From Nibribacter ruber (lineage in GTDB: Bacteria; Bacteroidota; Bacteroidia; Cytophagales; Hymenobacteraceae), in contig NZ_CP047897.1 in assembly GCF_009913235.1 (NCBI RefSeq), positions 3,843,001 to 3,907,000 on the forward strand: a DNA stretch of 64,000 nucleotides. Reading direction: 5' to 3'. Below, one piece after another: positions 16,854 to 25,702 of this stretch. Position 1 is the first letter of the stretch. Each line of letters starts with the position of its first letter. A model generated the notes under the pieces. The model was not told the DNA's origin, did not search any database, and saw only the letters and a program-made list of their open reading frames with translations. The position numbers and the translations under genes were made by a program.

Positions 16854-17687
16854 ATGGCAAAGAAGCCTCTGATTTTAGTATCCAATGATGATGGCATTAC
16901 CGCACCGGGCATTCATACGCTGGTAAAAGTAATGCGCAAAATAGGCGATGTGGTAGTGGTAGCCCCAGACGGACCGCAATCTGGCATGGGCCACGCCATT
17001 ACCATTGGCGATACTCTGCGCTTAGACCGTTCCCTCATCTTTCCAGAACTGGAAGCCTACGAATGCTCCGGTACCCCCGCCGACTGCGTGAAGATTGCCA
17101 AGCACCATGTCTTGCGGGACAGAAAGCCCGACTTGGTGGTGAGCGGCATCAACCACGGCTCCAACTCCAGCATCAGTGTGTTGTACTCGGGTACCATGTC
17201 AGCGGCGATTGAGGCGGCCATTGAAGGCTTGCCGGCCATTGGTTTCTCTCTCTGCGACTACGGCCATGACATTGACTTCTCGCATACAGAAAAGTACGTG
17301 GAGATGATCACGCGTCAGGCCCTGGAGTTTGGTATTCCGCATGGCGTGGCCTTGAACGTGAACTTCCCTAAGAAATCTGACAAAGCCATTGCTGGCGTAC
17401 GGGTGTGTAGACAGGCGCGCGCCAAATGGGAAGAAGAGTTTGATGAACGCCAGGACCCCATGGGCCGAAGCTACTTCTGGCTCACCGGTAAATTCGTGAA
17501 TTTTGACAAAGGCGCGGATACCGATGAAGCTGCTCTGGCCCAAAACTACGTCTCTGTTGTCCCTTGCCAGTTTGACATGACTGCCTCGCACGCCATCGTT
17601 CAGCTCAACAACGAATGGAACTTAGACCCAGGTGTAAAACCTACAGAAGGCTCTAAGACCCTGGAAAGCGGCCACGAGGAAGGGTAG
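16854..17687 (+). CDS. surE: 5'-nucleotidase SurE
   Basis: A metal-dependent 5'(3')-nucleotidase/exopolyphosphatase that removes phosphate from nucleoside monophosphates. The family motif ILVSNDDGITAPGI lies at residues 7-20 (Asp pair binds the metal), followed by VVVAPDGPQSGMGHAIT near 35 and SGINHGSNSSISVLYSGTM near 98, all diagnostic of SurE. About 277 residues is slightly longer than the usual 250-260. I start it at the ATG at 16854 (MAKKPLILVSNDDG); an upstream TTG in frame adds 18 residues without family resemblance. Monocistronic by context. Confidence 0.95.
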   Translation: MAKKPLILVSNDDGITAPGIHTLVKVMRKIGDVVVVAPDGPQSGMGHAITIGDTLRLDRSLIFPELEAYECSGTPADCVKIAKHHVLRDRKPDLVVSGINHGSNSSISVLYSGTMSAAIEAAIEGLPAIGFSLCDYGHDIDFSHTEKYVEMITRQALEFGIPHGVALNVNFPKKSDKAIAGVRVCRQARAKWEEEFDERQDPMGRSYFWLTGKFVNFDKGADTDEAALAQNYVSVVPCQFDMTASHAIVQLNNEWNLDPGVKPTEGSKTLESGHEEG

Positions 17688-17704
17688 GAGTTCGTTGCTA
17701 GTTA

Positions 17705-17778
17705 CCCTTTAAATGCGAAAGTCGTTTTTGGCTTGTTTTCTGGGAAACAGGCCAAAAACGACTTTCGCATTTAAAGGG
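17705..17778. repeat. palindromic repeat copy 9 at the centre of a 74-bp palindrome
   Basis: The core CGTTTTTGGCTTG/CAGGCCAAAAACG (17723-17760) is flanked by CCCTTTAAATGCGAAAGT and its exact reverse complement, an 18-bp extra stem on each side. It lies between the convergent surE and lipoprotein genes. Confidence 0.92.
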
Positions 17779-17786
17779 CTGGTCGA

Positions 17787-18599
17787 CTATTGTACAGTAT
17801 ATTCTAGTTTACTCACATTATTGTCATACGTATCTAGATCAATAATCTCAATGGGTAGATTGTTTTTGCCATATGTATACTGGAATTTTTTAACTCTGAA
17901 TTCGGTAGTTTCACCTTGCCCTGAGTCATAATAATGGTTTTCTGTTAACTTAACTGGGTTGTTTGGGCTAAAGGAAATGATATATGGATGAGTATTCAAA
18001 TTTGTTTGTCCATAATTATGGACAAAGGGAGAGCCTAGTTTGTAGAATGGGTTAGGGTTGGTGTCATATTCGATTGTGATGTCTGAATTTAATTTTCTTG
18101 GGTTGTCCCATGTTTTTATGAATTGTTTCTGATTGATGATATTGCCTCTAGTGTCATATTTAAATTCTAGCATGAATATGACGTTGTTTATTTCAACAAG
18201 GCGCCCCTGGTCATCATATTTAAAACTATATTCAATCTTGTTTCCTTCATTATTGAAATTAGTTAACAGCCCTGCTTTATCATAATTGAAGATGGTTTTT
18301 GTTTGTGTTGTCCCATCATTATTCTTGTTAAGGTAAATGGTCTCAGTTAACTGGTTTAGAGTATTGTAAGTGTGTATGATTACACCTTCAAAATTATAAA
18401 ACCCTCCTTGGTATTTATACTCGTAAAGTTCTCCGTTTGTAGTATAAGTATAAAAATGAGTAATACCTTTAACTGTGTTAGGATGCGTCTCTATTACTTT
18501 GGAAAGACGCAAATTCTTGGGTAGCTCTTCTTCCTCTCCTTTACAGGAAAGGAGGCAAAGTGACAGGAGTAGGCAGAATATATGAAATAGCTTCTTCAT
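17787..18599 (-). CDS. lipoprotein with YD/RHS-like repeats
   Basis: A 270-residue lipoprotein (MKKLFHIFCLL..., lipobox LLSC, Cys near 19). The rest consists of irregular repeats of about 20 residues with Tyr, Asn/Asp and Gly: YTYTTNGELYEYKY, HTYNTLNQLTETIY, FNYDKAGLLTNFNN, FKYDDQGRLVEINN, FKYDTRGNIINQKQF. These resemble the YD repeats of RHS proteins. No toxin-like C-terminal domain follows, so it is not an RHS toxin; binding of carbohydrate or another surface role is inferred. Its DNA is visibly AT-richer than its neighbours, with AAT/TTT/ATA codons frequent, which hints at acquisition from elsewhere. Confidence 0.8.
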   Translation of the reverse strand: MKKLFHIFCLLLSLCLLSCKGEEEELPKNLRLSKVIETHPNTVKGITHFYTYTTNGELYEYKYQGGFYNFEGVIIHTYNTLNQLTETIYLNKNNDGTTQTKTIFNYDKAGLLTNFNNEGNKIEYSFKYDDQGRLVEINNVIFMLEFKYDTRGNIINQKQFIKTWDNPRKLNSDITIEYDTNPNPFYKLGSPFVHNYGQTNLNTHPYIISFSPNNPVKLTENHYYDSGQGETTEFRVKKFQYTYGKNNLPIEIIDLDTYDNNVSKLEYTVQ

Positions 18600-18718
18600 G
18601 TAATTGCGGATAGATTCTGTTGCTTTATAGGATTTAATGGAAAGAGGTTAGTTGTTGGTGAGAATAATAAACACTGCAGGTTAGGACATTATTAGATGCT
18701 CCTTTCCCCAAGTTACAA

Positions 18719-18771
18719 TAAGCTTACAAAAAAGGCTGCCCCATTTCTGGAGCAGCCTTTTCTGTAAGCTT
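18719..18771 (-). terminator. intrinsic terminator of the HEXXH metalloprotease gene
   Basis: Long stem AAGCTTACA(A)AAAAGGCTGC with GCAGCCTTTTCTGTAAGCTT; the T-rich tract is on both strands. It lies immediately after the protease stop codon. Confidence 0.75.
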
Positions 18772-18779
18772 AATGGCAA

Positions 18780-21335
18780 TTATCCTCTTGGGTTCAATGC
18801 TTCTGTGATTCTGTCAGAAAGGTCTTGTAAGTGGTAGTTGCTCAAAGAGTCTGTCTGGGTAGAGGCAGACTTGATCATGCTGTTGATGTTGCGCAACTCA
18901 GCTTTGGCCACAGAGATGACGTCACTTTGACCAAGCGACATGGTAGGCGCGGCGTTGCCTCTGCCACCGGCTTGGGCGGTGGTGGGGGCTGGAGCCGGCT
19001 TCACCAGGTCAATCAGTTCTTGCACGTACATCTTCTGCAGGTTACGGCGGTACACGTCAATGGCTTGCTTGTTCTTCAGTTCTTTGAAGATAGAGCCGTT
19101 CATATCGGTGAAGAAGTCGGTTACCTTGTAGGCTTTGGTGCCGTCCATGGCTTCAGCGGCAATCAGTTTGGTCAACGTGCTGTTGCTTACCAATCTGTTC
19201 AAGACCGCCTGCTGGCTTCTGGAGATGATCACCATGGGGTTGGCGCCGGTGTTGTTCAATACCGCTGGACTCAACAACCAGGTAGGCGTGGTGAACAGTT
19301 GTTTGTCTAAGAACGTCATGGCTTCTTTTTGAGTAGCCGCTGGCGTGCGCTCATAGACAAAACCTTCTTGTTCTACCGTCTTCGGGTTTTCATAGATACC
19401 ACCAATGTTCTTGGCCACGTGGCCCATGTAGCGGTTGAATTGACCTGTTAACTGACCGTAGATGTTGTCCAGGTTCTCGTAGCCTTCGTTCTCTTCTTTG
19501 GTCCACTCTGGCAATTTGGCCAAGGTGCGCTGCAGGTTCTTGATGCCGTACTCAGAGGCTTTCATGGCGTTGTCGCTCAAGTCTTCGTTCTGAGAATGCG
19601 GATCGTCTGGGTTCAACTCTGTACCAAACCAGTTGCGGCGGTTCTTCAGTTTCTCCACGGTCATCTTGTTCAGGATGGCAATCTCATCCTGTGCGTTTTT
19701 GGCGTTAGGCAACACGCGGTAGCCCCACTCAATAGCCCAGTTGTCATAGTCGCCAATGCGTGGGTAGATGCCTTTAGAAGAAATGTTGTCTTCGGGCTGC
19801 GCCACATAGTTAAAGCGGGCGTAGTCCATGATAGAAGGCGTGTGGCCGTTGGCTTCTACCCATTTCTTGTCGCGCAGGTTCTCTGTAGGCACCGTTGAGC
19901 TAGAGCCGTAGTTGTGACGAAGACCAAGCGTGTGACCTACCTCATGCGAAGACACGAAACGGATCAAATCACCCATCAGTTCTTCAGAGAATTCCATTTT
20001 ACGGGCACGTGGGTCAATGGCGGCGGCCTGGATGAAATACCAGTCGCGCACCAGTTTCATGACGTTATGGTACCAGTTGATGTGGCTTTCCATGATCTCG
20101 CCGCTGCGTGGGTCAGAGATAGACGGACCGCTGGCATTGGAAATCTCAGATGGTTTGTAGACAATGGCACTGTGACGGGCATCATCTAAGCTCCAGTTAG
20201 GGTTTTCCTTGGCCGTAGGGGCCATTTTACCAATGATGGCGTTCTTGAAACCGGCCTTCTCGAAGGCTTTCTGCCAGTCATTTACACCAGCAATCAGGTA
20301 AGGCACCCATTGTTTAGGCGTAGCGGGGTCAATGTAGAAGATGATGGGTTTGATGGGCTCTACCAATTCGCCGCGCTTGTACTTAGCCATGTCTTCAGGC
20401 TTAGGCTCCAGTCTCCAGCGTTTCACCATCTCAATCTCCTTCACGCCTTGTGGGTTGGCGTCAAAGTCTGTGTAACCAACGGCAAAGTAACCCACGCGTG
20501 GATCAAAATAGCGAGGCTGCATAGGCTTCTTAGGCAACACTACCATAGAGGTGTTGATTTCAATGGTAGAAGAACCGTTCAAGGTAGAACCGCCCGCGCC
20601 GCCGGCTGGGGCTGCCCCGAAACCAGTGGTAGGAGGCGTCAAAACATAGGTCTTCACGGTGGTCACTTCCACGTTCTGCGGGAAGCTGCGCACGTTCTGG
20701 ATGTAGCTGCGGTCAGAGATGAAGTTACCCAGTCTGAAACGCGTCTTGCCAGCAGCGTTGCTGAAGGAGAAGATTTCGTTTTCGCCTTTGATATAATCCG
20801 TGACATCAATCACGGTGCCTTTGTTGCCTGGGGCAAACGCGGCAATGTTGAAGGCTGCTACAATAGCCTGCACGTTAGAACGCTGTACGGACTGGTACAT
20901 GCTCTTGGTACTGTCTGGGCTGTAGGTGGCATAGGAGATCTTGCGCATGAAAATGCGGTCATCCGGACCTTTTTCAAACATGATCACGGCAGAACCAATC
21001 TGGTCACCGGCGTAGCCAGAGGCAGAACGCACTTCGGCACCCGCTTTAGAGATACGGTTTACCACTAAAAGCTCACGGCCCAACACAGAGTCTGCCAGCT
21101 CAAAGAAGTACTTGTCGTCTACTTTGTGGGTCTTGAAAAAACCGGCTTTGGTGACGGCTTTGTCCGTGATCACATCGGCGTAGGGCTTCGGCTTGGCCTT
21201 TTGGCCAGCGGTGCCTTGCATACCGGCAGCTCCTGCTACCCGGCGCGTAGAATCGGCGGGCTGGGTGCGGCCTTGGGCCATGGAGGCTCCGGCAACGGAA
21301 CCAATCAAGCCAAGGGTTAATAAGAATTTCTTCAT
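18780..21335 (-). CDS. secreted zinc metalloprotease (DUF5117/DUF5118 type)
   Basis: About 851 residues, exported (signal peptide from MKKFLLTLGLIGSV to MAQ). The catalytic site SSHEVGHTLGLRHNYGSSS near residue 465 is an extended HExxHxxGxxH metzincin-like motif with a third His. N-terminal DUF5118/5117-type regions (AVTKAGFFKTHKVDDKYFFE, VLGRELLVVNRIS) and YFDPRVGYFAVGYTDFD precede it, as in the large zinc-dependent metalloproteases common in Bacteroidota. I start it at the ATG at 21335, where the signal peptide begins; the ATG at 21407 adds 24 residues without function. Probably a periplasmic or cell-surface protease. Confidence 0.9.
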   Translation of the reverse strand: MKKFLLTLGLIGSVAGASMAQGRTQPADSTRRVAGAAGMQGTAGQKAKPKPYADVITDKAVTKAGFFKTHKVDDKYFFELADSVLGRELLVVNRISKAGAEVRSASGYAGDQIGSAVIMFEKGPDDRIFMRKISYATYSPDSTKSMYQSVQRSNVQAIVAAFNIAAFAPGNKGTVIDVTDYIKGENEIFSFSNAAGKTRFRLGNFISDRSYIQNVRSFPQNVEVTTVKTYVLTPPTTGFGAAPAGGAGGSTLNGSSTIEINTSMVVLPKKPMQPRYFDPRVGYFAVGYTDFDANPQGVKEIEMVKRWRLEPKPEDMAKYKRGELVEPIKPIIFYIDPATPKQWVPYLIAGVNDWQKAFEKAGFKNAIIGKMAPTAKENPNWSLDDARHSAIVYKPSEISNASGPSISDPRSGEIMESHINWYHNVMKLVRDWYFIQAAAIDPRARKMEFSEELMGDLIRFVSSHEVGHTLGLRHNYGSSSTVPTENLRDKKWVEANGHTPSIMDYARFNYVAQPEDNISSKGIYPRIGDYDNWAIEWGYRVLPNAKNAQDEIAILNKMTVEKLKNRRNWFGTELNPDDPHSQNEDLSDNAMKASEYGIKNLQRTLAKLPEWTKEENEGYENLDNIYGQLTGQFNRYMGHVAKNIGGIYENPKTVEQEGFVYERTPAATQKEAMTFLDKQLFTTPTWLLSPAVLNNTGANPMVIISRSQQAVLNRLVSNSTLTKLIAAEAMDGTKAYKVTDFFTDMNGSIFKELKNKQAIDVYRRNLQKMYVQELIDLVKPAPAPTTAQAGGRGNAAPTMSLGQSDVISVAKAELRNINSMIKSASTQTDSLSNYHLQDLSDRITEALNPRG

Positions 21336-21548
21336 ACTTGTGGTATGGGGTGTTTTGTTAGTAAAGGATTTGTTTGGTGTGATAGGTACTCTGCAACGGC
21401 GTTGCAACAGATAGACAACTACCTAAAACAAAGGTTTAATCTGGCGTCCTGCTTTTTGAAACTTTATTTTAAATTTTCAGTAGCACCGATGCGGTGAACT
21501 GGATAAACCCGGTAACGGACCGTCTGGGCGGCTTTAGAAGATTGTATC

Positions 21549-21585
21549 GTTTTTGGTCTATTTCCTGGAAAACAGGTCAAAAACG
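21549..21585. repeat. 38-bp palindromic repeat, copy 10
   Basis: Arms CGTTTTTGGTCTA and ACAGGTCAAAAACG around TTTCCTGGAAA. Located between the metalloprotease start and the 98-residue gene. Confidence 0.8.
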
Positions 21586-21604
21586 AGCTATGGGCTGGAA
21601 GAAA

Positions 21605-21639
21605 AGAGAGCCCCGCCCGGTCTTGGGGCGAGGCTCTCT
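21605..21639 (-). terminator. intrinsic terminator of the 98-residue gene
   Basis: AGAGAGCC-CCGCCC pairs with GGGGCG-GGCTCTCT (loop of about 7 nt), followed on the minus strand by TTTTC. It lies 22 bp after the stop at 21662. Confidence 0.65.
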
Positions 21640-21661
21640 TGCATATGAAAAAGGCCTGCGC

Positions 21662-21958
21662 TTAGTGGGCAGAAATATCTTTTACCTTCTTGAATTTCTC
21701 TACCGGCCCGAAGTTGGTTTTGCTTACCGTGAAGAAGCTTCTCTTCAAGTGCACTTCTACCGGGGCAAGCGCCTTGGTGAATTCTGAGCCAATTACTTTG
21801 TTGTAGAATTCTTTGGCTTCTTTAGAGGCACCTTTCTCAAACGCGTGTTTAGACAGCTTCTTAGTGATAGGCTGGCCCGGAATGATTTGGTAAGAAGTAA
21901 AGATGACCTGATACTTAGGAAGAAAGGGTTTGATGGCTTGGCGTAAGATTCTTTTCAT
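21662..21958 (-). CDS. small protein of unknown function
   Basis: A 98-residue basic protein (MKRILRQAIKPFLPKYQVIF) without signal peptide or membrane segment. I do not recognise the family. The sequence contains ALAPVEVHLKRSFFTVSKTNFG near residue 65 and ends KVKDISAH. It has its own terminator and a plausible separate promoter region, which together with normal codon usage support a real gene. The upstream neighbour is the Asp-box protein gene, about 300 bp away on the same strand. No operon partner suggests a job. Confidence 0.6.
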   Translation of the reverse strand: MKRILRQAIKPFLPKYQVIFTSYQIIPGQPITKKLSKHAFEKGASKEAKEFYNKVIGSEFTKALAPVEVHLKRSFFTVSKTNFGPVEKFKKVKDISAH

Positions 21959-22201
21959 TTTATACTTATATTCTTGTGTGCGGTAATTGTGCTGTTGGTA
22001 AAGGTAAACTATAAATCTTTATTTTAGTTCAGGCGCTTTGCCTCTAGGTTTACATTCTTGTAAAGATGAAATGAAATATGATTTAATGAATAATGGGTTT
22101 ATGGTAAGTGTTTGAGATATAGGAATTAACAATTTTGAGCGGTTACAGGTCTTCATGGCCTTTTCAATTGAATTTTGGCAGGCATAAAAGGTTATATATG
22201 C

Positions 22202-22234
22202 AAAAGACCCGGCACAGAATGTGCCGGGTCTTTT
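22202..22234 (-). terminator. intrinsic terminator of the Asp-box protein gene
   Basis: AAAAGACCCGGCACA pairs with TGTGCCGGGTCTTTT. It sits 20 bp after the stop at 22255. Confidence 0.85.
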
Positions 22235-22254
22235 GTTGCTACCTTATGAGTTGG

Positions 22255-25200
22255 CTACTGAATAGCCGGGTATTCTTTGAGCGTAGTCAGTGGCGTAGCC
22301 TGCACTTGTTGTCTGTAGGCTGCCCACTGCGTAGTGAAGAAGGCATTGATTTTGGACAGGGTCTCGTGGGTCATGGCCTCAGCTTGCTCCACTAACTGGG
22401 TTTCTGTAGACGTGAGCGGTTCTGTACGGCCATTGATATACGAGCGGGCTTCATTCAATTTGGTAATGGCCGTCAGGTAGAACGGCCGGCCGTAGCCTTG
22501 TCTTTCCAGCCCTTTCCCGAACAAGGATTCACGGTGCATCTTAATGGAATCCTGCAAGACCTGGGTGGCCTTCTGCAACGCGGCGGTTTCTTTGCCCGGC
22601 TTGCCTTTCATTTGTGCTAGAAGGGCATCGGCGGCATCAGAGGCTTCCTGCAGCCGATCGGCGGCAGTCGTGACTTGCTGGATGCTGTTGTTGAGGCGGT
22701 CCTGTAAAGCACGACGAGCCATTACGTTCTGCTGGTGGTAGGGCACGCGCGGGTCTGGCTTTACGGTGAGCAGGGTAGAATCTTTGGCACCCGCGTACTG
22801 GAACACCAGTTTGTATTGGCCCGGCATCACCTGGCCGCCGCTTGGCTCACCGCTTCCGCCGCCTGCTCCGCCGCGCTGGGGTTGGGTGCGATTCACTGGT
22901 TGCTTAATGCCACGCTCAGTCAAGTTCCAGCTGAACTTCTGTACACCCAAGGTGGAATATGGCACTTGTCTGAGCGTCCTGATCAACTGGTTTTTGTCAT
23001 TGTACACCCGCACCACCAAACTGTCTCTTCTGTTCGCTTTTTTAGAAGCCAGGGCCAAGGTGTCTTTGGCGGGTAAAACAGTAGGCAGCACAGCGCCCGT
23101 TTCCGGATTCTTGGTAGTAGCGGCTTTGGGCTTTTCCTTTAGTTTTCTGGTGTCTGCGGGTTTGGCCACCGGTGTGTTGCGCTTTGGTTGGATGTAATAG
23201 GTAATCTGTGCGCCAGACGGTCGGTTTGGTGCTTGGTACAGATTCTCAGACTCATTCATGCTGCCCGGCGCTTGGCCGTAACTAGCCAGATAAGCCTCTG
23301 AGGGCGCGAACACCGCCAAAGGTTTATCCAACGTCTTGCCTTGGGTACCAGCCAGCTGGCGCAGCGGCCGGATGTTGTCCAACACGTAAATGCCACGGCC
23401 AAAAGAACCAATCACTAAGTCTGCTTCTCTTTCTTGCAGGGCCAGGTCCATGGTGGGCACAGATGGGTAGCCGCTGGTCCATTGGGTCCAGGTTTTACCT
23501 TCGTCCAGACTCACCCACAGGCCATGCTCCGTGCCGGCAAACATCAACTTGGGCTCTACCGGGTCTTGCAAAAACGACAGCGCATAGCCACGCACCTGCT
23601 TCTCATCTACCAAACGGGTCCAGGTCTTCCCGAAGTCCGTGGTTCTAAAAATGTACGGGTTGAAGTCTTTGCCCATGCGGTAGTGGTTGGCCACTACAAA
23701 GGCCTCGCCGGCGCGGTGCTTTGAAGCCGTAATCTGCGGAATCCAGGCTTCTTTGGGCAAACCTTTGATGCGGTCGCGCACGTTGGTCCAGGTTTTGCCG
23801 CCGTCTTGGGTTAGTTGCACGTTGCCGTCATCGGTGCCTACCCAAATTACGCCTTGCTGTTTGGTGCTGGGCGCAATGGTCAAAATGGTATTGTGGTTCT
23901 CAGCAGAGGTCACGTCCAGACTCAAGCCGCCGCTCAAATTCTGTTGATGGTGCTCTGGGTTGTTCAAGGTCAAATCAGGCGAAATCAACTGCCAGGTCAT
24001 ACCTTTGTCTGTAGACTTGTGCACGAACTGGCTTCCGTAGTAGAGCGTGCCGTTTTGGAAGGGATCCAGCGCAATGGCGGCGTTCCAGTTAAAGCGCAGG
24101 CGTGTCTTGGCGTCTGTGTGCGTAGGTTTGATGCTATAGGAGTCGTTGGTGAGTTTGTCATAGCGCGTCAGACTTCCGCCTTGTGACATGGCATAGCCGT
24201 AGCGGGCATTTTCTGGGTCTGGGACTACGTCAAAACCATCGCCGCCCTGTACGTTCATCCAATGCAGGTTTCTAATGCCGCCGTTGGTGAACGTGTAGGC
24301 CGGGCCCGTCCAGGAGCCGTTGTCCTGCAAGCCGCCGTAGATGTTGTAAGGTACTTCATTGTCTACGTTCACGTGGTAGAACTGCCCGATGGGAAGCCCC
24401 TCTGGATAATACCAGGTCTTGCCACGGTCCCTGCTGATGGCCACGCCCCCGTCATTACCGTCAATGAGGTGGTTGGGGTTGTTAGGGTTGATCCAGAAGG
24501 CATGATGGTCGGCGTGGATCTGCTCCAGCGTGGCAATGACTTTGAACGACTTACCAGCGTCCTCACTCACGGCAATAGGCTGGTAGATCATGTAGACGCG
24601 GTTCTCATTCTGCGGGTCCACGAAAATCTCATTGAAGTAGAAGGCGCGGTTGGTCACAATGGAAGGATCATCTGTGACCTTGGTCCACTTCTCACCGCCG
24701 TCTTCTGAGCGGTACAAGCCGTTTTTAGTCGCTTCTACCAAGGCATAAATGCGGTTGGGCATGCTGCGGCTGATGGCCAGTCCCAGGCGCCCGAAATTGC
24801 CAGCCGGCAGACCATCAGTCACGCCTTTCTTCTTCCAGGTCTTTCCGCCGTCATACGTCATGTACAAGCCAGAACCGGGGCCCCCAGATTTGAAATCCCA
24901 GGGCGTGCGGCGGTGTTCCCACATGTTCACCACCAGTTTGTTGGGGTTGCTGGGGTCCATGACCATTTCGGCCACGCCCGACTTCTCATTGGTGAATAAA
25001 ATGCGCTCCCAGCTTTGGCCGCCGTTGGTGGTTTTGTACACGCCGCGCTCCGGGTGGTCGCCAAAGGGCAAACCAATCACGCCGGCGTACACCACGTCTG
25101 GGTTGGTGGGGTCAATGAGAATGCGGTGGATGTTGAAGGTCTTGTCCAGGCCCATGTGTTTCCAGGTACGGCCGCCGTCAATGGTTTTGTAGATGCCGTT

Positions 25201-25557
25201 GCCCATGTTCACCGAGTTTCTGGGATTTCCTTCGCCGGTGCCCGCCCATACCACGCTGGGGTTGCTCTGCTGAATGGCCAAAGACCCGATGTTGATATTG
25301 GGCTGCTCGTCAAAAACCGGGGTGAAGGAGACGCCTCCGTTCTCGCTCTTCCAGACGCCCCCAGAGGCCGCGCCCACATAGATGATTTCTGGATTGCTGA
25401 CCACGGCGTCTACGGTGGTGATGCGTCCGCTCATGGCGCCCGGCCCCAGGTTGCGGGCCTTCATCTGCTGGAAAACGGCGGTGTTCAATTTCTGGGCCTG
25501 CGCCTGCCACACGCCCAGCAAGGACAAGAGCAGAAACAGCGAAGCATGCTTCTTCAT
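22255..25557 (-). CDS. secreted VPS10/sortilin-type Asp-box beta-propeller protein
   Basis: A 1100-residue exported protein (signal peptide LFLLLSLLGVWQAQA). Residues 30 to about 700 contain at least ten Asp-box (BNR) motifs of the form S/TxDxGxTW: TIDGGRTW, TTNGGQSW, TYDGGKTW, SEDGGEKW, SRDRGKTW, STDKGMTW, TQDGGKTW, TTDFGKTW, SLDEGKTW. They build one or two beta-propellers as in sortilin/VPS10 and sialidases. Catalytic sialidase residues are not evident, so 'glycosyl hydrolase', the usual database label, may mislead. The last 350 residues include an Ala/Pro/Lys-rich linker and a helical tail. Function unknown; surface binding is likely. Confidence 0.85.
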   Translation of the reverse strand: MKKHASLFLLLSLLGVWQAQAQKLNTAVFQQMKARNLGPGAMSGRITTVDAVVSNPEIIYVGAASGGVWKSENGGVSFTPVFDEQPNINIGSLAIQQSNPSVVWAGTGEGNPRNSVNMGNGIYKTIDGGRTWKHMGLDKTFNIHRILIDPTNPDVVYAGVIGLPFGDHPERGVYKTTNGGQSWERILFTNEKSGVAEMVMDPSNPNKLVVNMWEHRRTPWDFKSGGPGSGLYMTYDGGKTWKKKGVTDGLPAGNFGRLGLAISRSMPNRIYALVEATKNGLYRSEDGGEKWTKVTDDPSIVTNRAFYFNEIFVDPQNENRVYMIYQPIAVSEDAGKSFKVIATLEQIHADHHAFWINPNNPNHLIDGNDGGVAISRDRGKTWYYPEGLPIGQFYHVNVDNEVPYNIYGGLQDNGSWTGPAYTFTNGGIRNLHWMNVQGGDGFDVVPDPENARYGYAMSQGGSLTRYDKLTNDSYSIKPTHTDAKTRLRFNWNAAIALDPFQNGTLYYGSQFVHKSTDKGMTWQLISPDLTLNNPEHHQQNLSGGLSLDVTSAENHNTILTIAPSTKQQGVIWVGTDDGNVQLTQDGGKTWTNVRDRIKGLPKEAWIPQITASKHRAGEAFVVANHYRMGKDFNPYIFRTTDFGKTWTRLVDEKQVRGYALSFLQDPVEPKLMFAGTEHGLWVSLDEGKTWTQWTSGYPSVPTMDLALQEREADLVIGSFGRGIYVLDNIRPLRQLAGTQGKTLDKPLAVFAPSEAYLASYGQAPGSMNESENLYQAPNRPSGAQITYYIQPKRNTPVAKPADTRKLKEKPKAATTKNPETGAVLPTVLPAKDTLALASKKANRRDSLVVRVYNDKNQLIRTLRQVPYSTLGVQKFSWNLTERGIKQPVNRTQPQRGGAGGGSGEPSGGQVMPGQYKLVFQYAGAKDSTLLTVKPDPRVPYHQQNVMARRALQDRLNNSIQQVTTAADRLQEASDAADALLAQMKGKPGKETAALQKATQVLQDSIKMHRESLFGKGLERQGYGRPFYLTAITKLNEARSYINGRTEPLTSTETQLVEQAEAMTHETLSKINAFFTTQWAAYRQQVQATPLTTLKEYPAIQ

Positions 25558-25641
25558 ATATGAGAAGGAATAGGTTTGTTGGTTAGGTTAGATTGGTGAT
25601 TCAATATAGGTAAAGTTGTGAAGCGCAGACAAAAAGAAAAC

Positions 25642-25679
25642 CGTTTTTGGCCTGTTTCCTAGAAAACAAGCCAAAAACG
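25642..25679. repeat. 38-bp palindromic repeat, copy 11
   Basis: Arms CGTTTTTGGCCTG and CAAGCCAAAAACG around TTTCCTAGAAAA, with AAC/GTT extending the stem outward. Ends 23 bp from the TonB-like gene stop. Confidence 0.9.
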
Positions 25680-25702
25680 GTTCCTTCAGATTTTATGTAA
25701 GC

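Noticed and set aside
22255-25557. sialidase/glycosyl hydrolase activity for the Asp-box protein
   Set aside because: Asp-boxes are structural; no catalytic Arg triad, Tyr/Glu pair or other hydrolase motif could be identified.
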